Below are positions 5,203 through 5,454 of a DNA stretch of 5,454 nucleotides, one piece after another. This stretch comes from Lachnospiraceae bacterium (lineage in GTDB: Bacteria > Bacillota > Clostridia > Lachnospirales > Lachnospiraceae): NCBI GenBank assembly GCA_024691145.1, contig JAILNW010000358.1:1-5454 (forward strand), written 5' to 3'. A model generated the notes under the pieces. The model was not told the origin of the DNA. It did not search any database and saw nothing but the letters and a program-made list of their open reading frames with translations. The position numbers and the translations under genes are program-made. Position 1 is the stretch's first letter. Each line of letters begins with the position of its first letter.

Positions 5203-5454
5203 CTTAAAATGCCCTGATCGGGCGGTTTCCTTTTCTACAGTATAATGTGGAATTTATGGAACTCGGAAATGGCGTGTGTCAATGCCCTCATCGGGCGGCT
5301 TCCTTTTCTACTAATATGGACAATTTTAGGACTTAATGGATTTAGTGTGTCAATGCCCTCATCGGGCGGCTTCCTTTTCTACCATATAAGCTTATAGATC
5401 TTCCTGATTATCCTTCAAGAGGTGTCAATGCCCTCATCGGGCGGCTTCCTTTTC
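5203..5454 (-). CRISPR. CRISPR array, trailer end, continuing past the window
   Basis: Four 36-nt repeats are visible at 5203-5238 (degenerate, about 6 changes), 5276-5311, 5347-5382 and 5422-5454 (cut by the window edge). Spacers are 37, 35 and 39 nt (5239-5275, 5312-5346, 5383-5421). The three right-hand repeats are identical as far as seen. The decayed left repeat marks the trailer, so the leader is to the right and crRNA is made from the minus strand. In that sense the repeat starts GTAGAAAAGG, has a short GCCC-GATGA-GGGC hairpin, and ends ATTGACAC. That end is close to the ATTGAAAC/G handle common in type I and III systems. Type III is suggested by the candidate ancillary gene but is not provable here. 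Confidence 0.97.

Overview
The window is AT-rich, with strong AGGAGG-type ribosome binding sites. All five convincing genes lie on the minus strand. Low GC, intrinsic terminators with U-tracts and a DUF4869 gene suggest a Firmicute, probably an anaerobic Clostridia or Lachnospiraceae species. That assignment is inference. This is accessory (defence-island-like) DNA: no housekeeping gene and no cas gene is present.

The layout is best read right to left, in the direction of transcription. At 5203-5454 is the trailer end of a CRISPR array with 36-nt repeats that runs off the right edge; it is followed by a hairpin terminator (5146-5192). Next is a two-gene operon of paralogous GTPases: a 327-aa protein with a C-terminal glycine-zipper membrane segment (3941-4924) and a shorter 230-aa partner (3238-3930). 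A short helix-turn-helix-like reading-frame remnant follows (3107-3232), then three 25-nt-spaced motifs (3037-3104). A leader-like block (2798-3028) then abuts half a CRISPR repeat (2776-2797) and a strong hairpin (2712-2762). Immediately after it comes an operon of a compact P-loop ATPase with a TOPRIM-like second half (1699-2685) and a DUF4869 protein (1256-1693). A second copy of the same leader-like block (988-1212) follows, then a two-repeat, one-spacer mini-array (880-987), a small Rossmann-like protein resembling type III CRISPR ancillary proteins (468-839), and a strong terminator (324-357). The remainder to position 1 holds no convincing gene.

The organising principle is a repeated unit: [CRISPR leader + repeat(s)] - [hairpin] - [cargo gene(s)]. 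It occurs twice in decayed form and probably a third time with the intact array, whose leader would lie outside the window. Three unrelated cargo modules therefore each sit directly downstream of CRISPR sequence in the same orientation. At least two of them (the small Rossmann protein and the ATPase operon) lack an obvious promoter of their own, so transcription from the CRISPR leader is a plausible hypothesis. The most novel candidates are the ATPase/DUF4869 pair, the twin-GTPase pair, and the use of CRISPR leader/repeat copies as borders of defence cargo.
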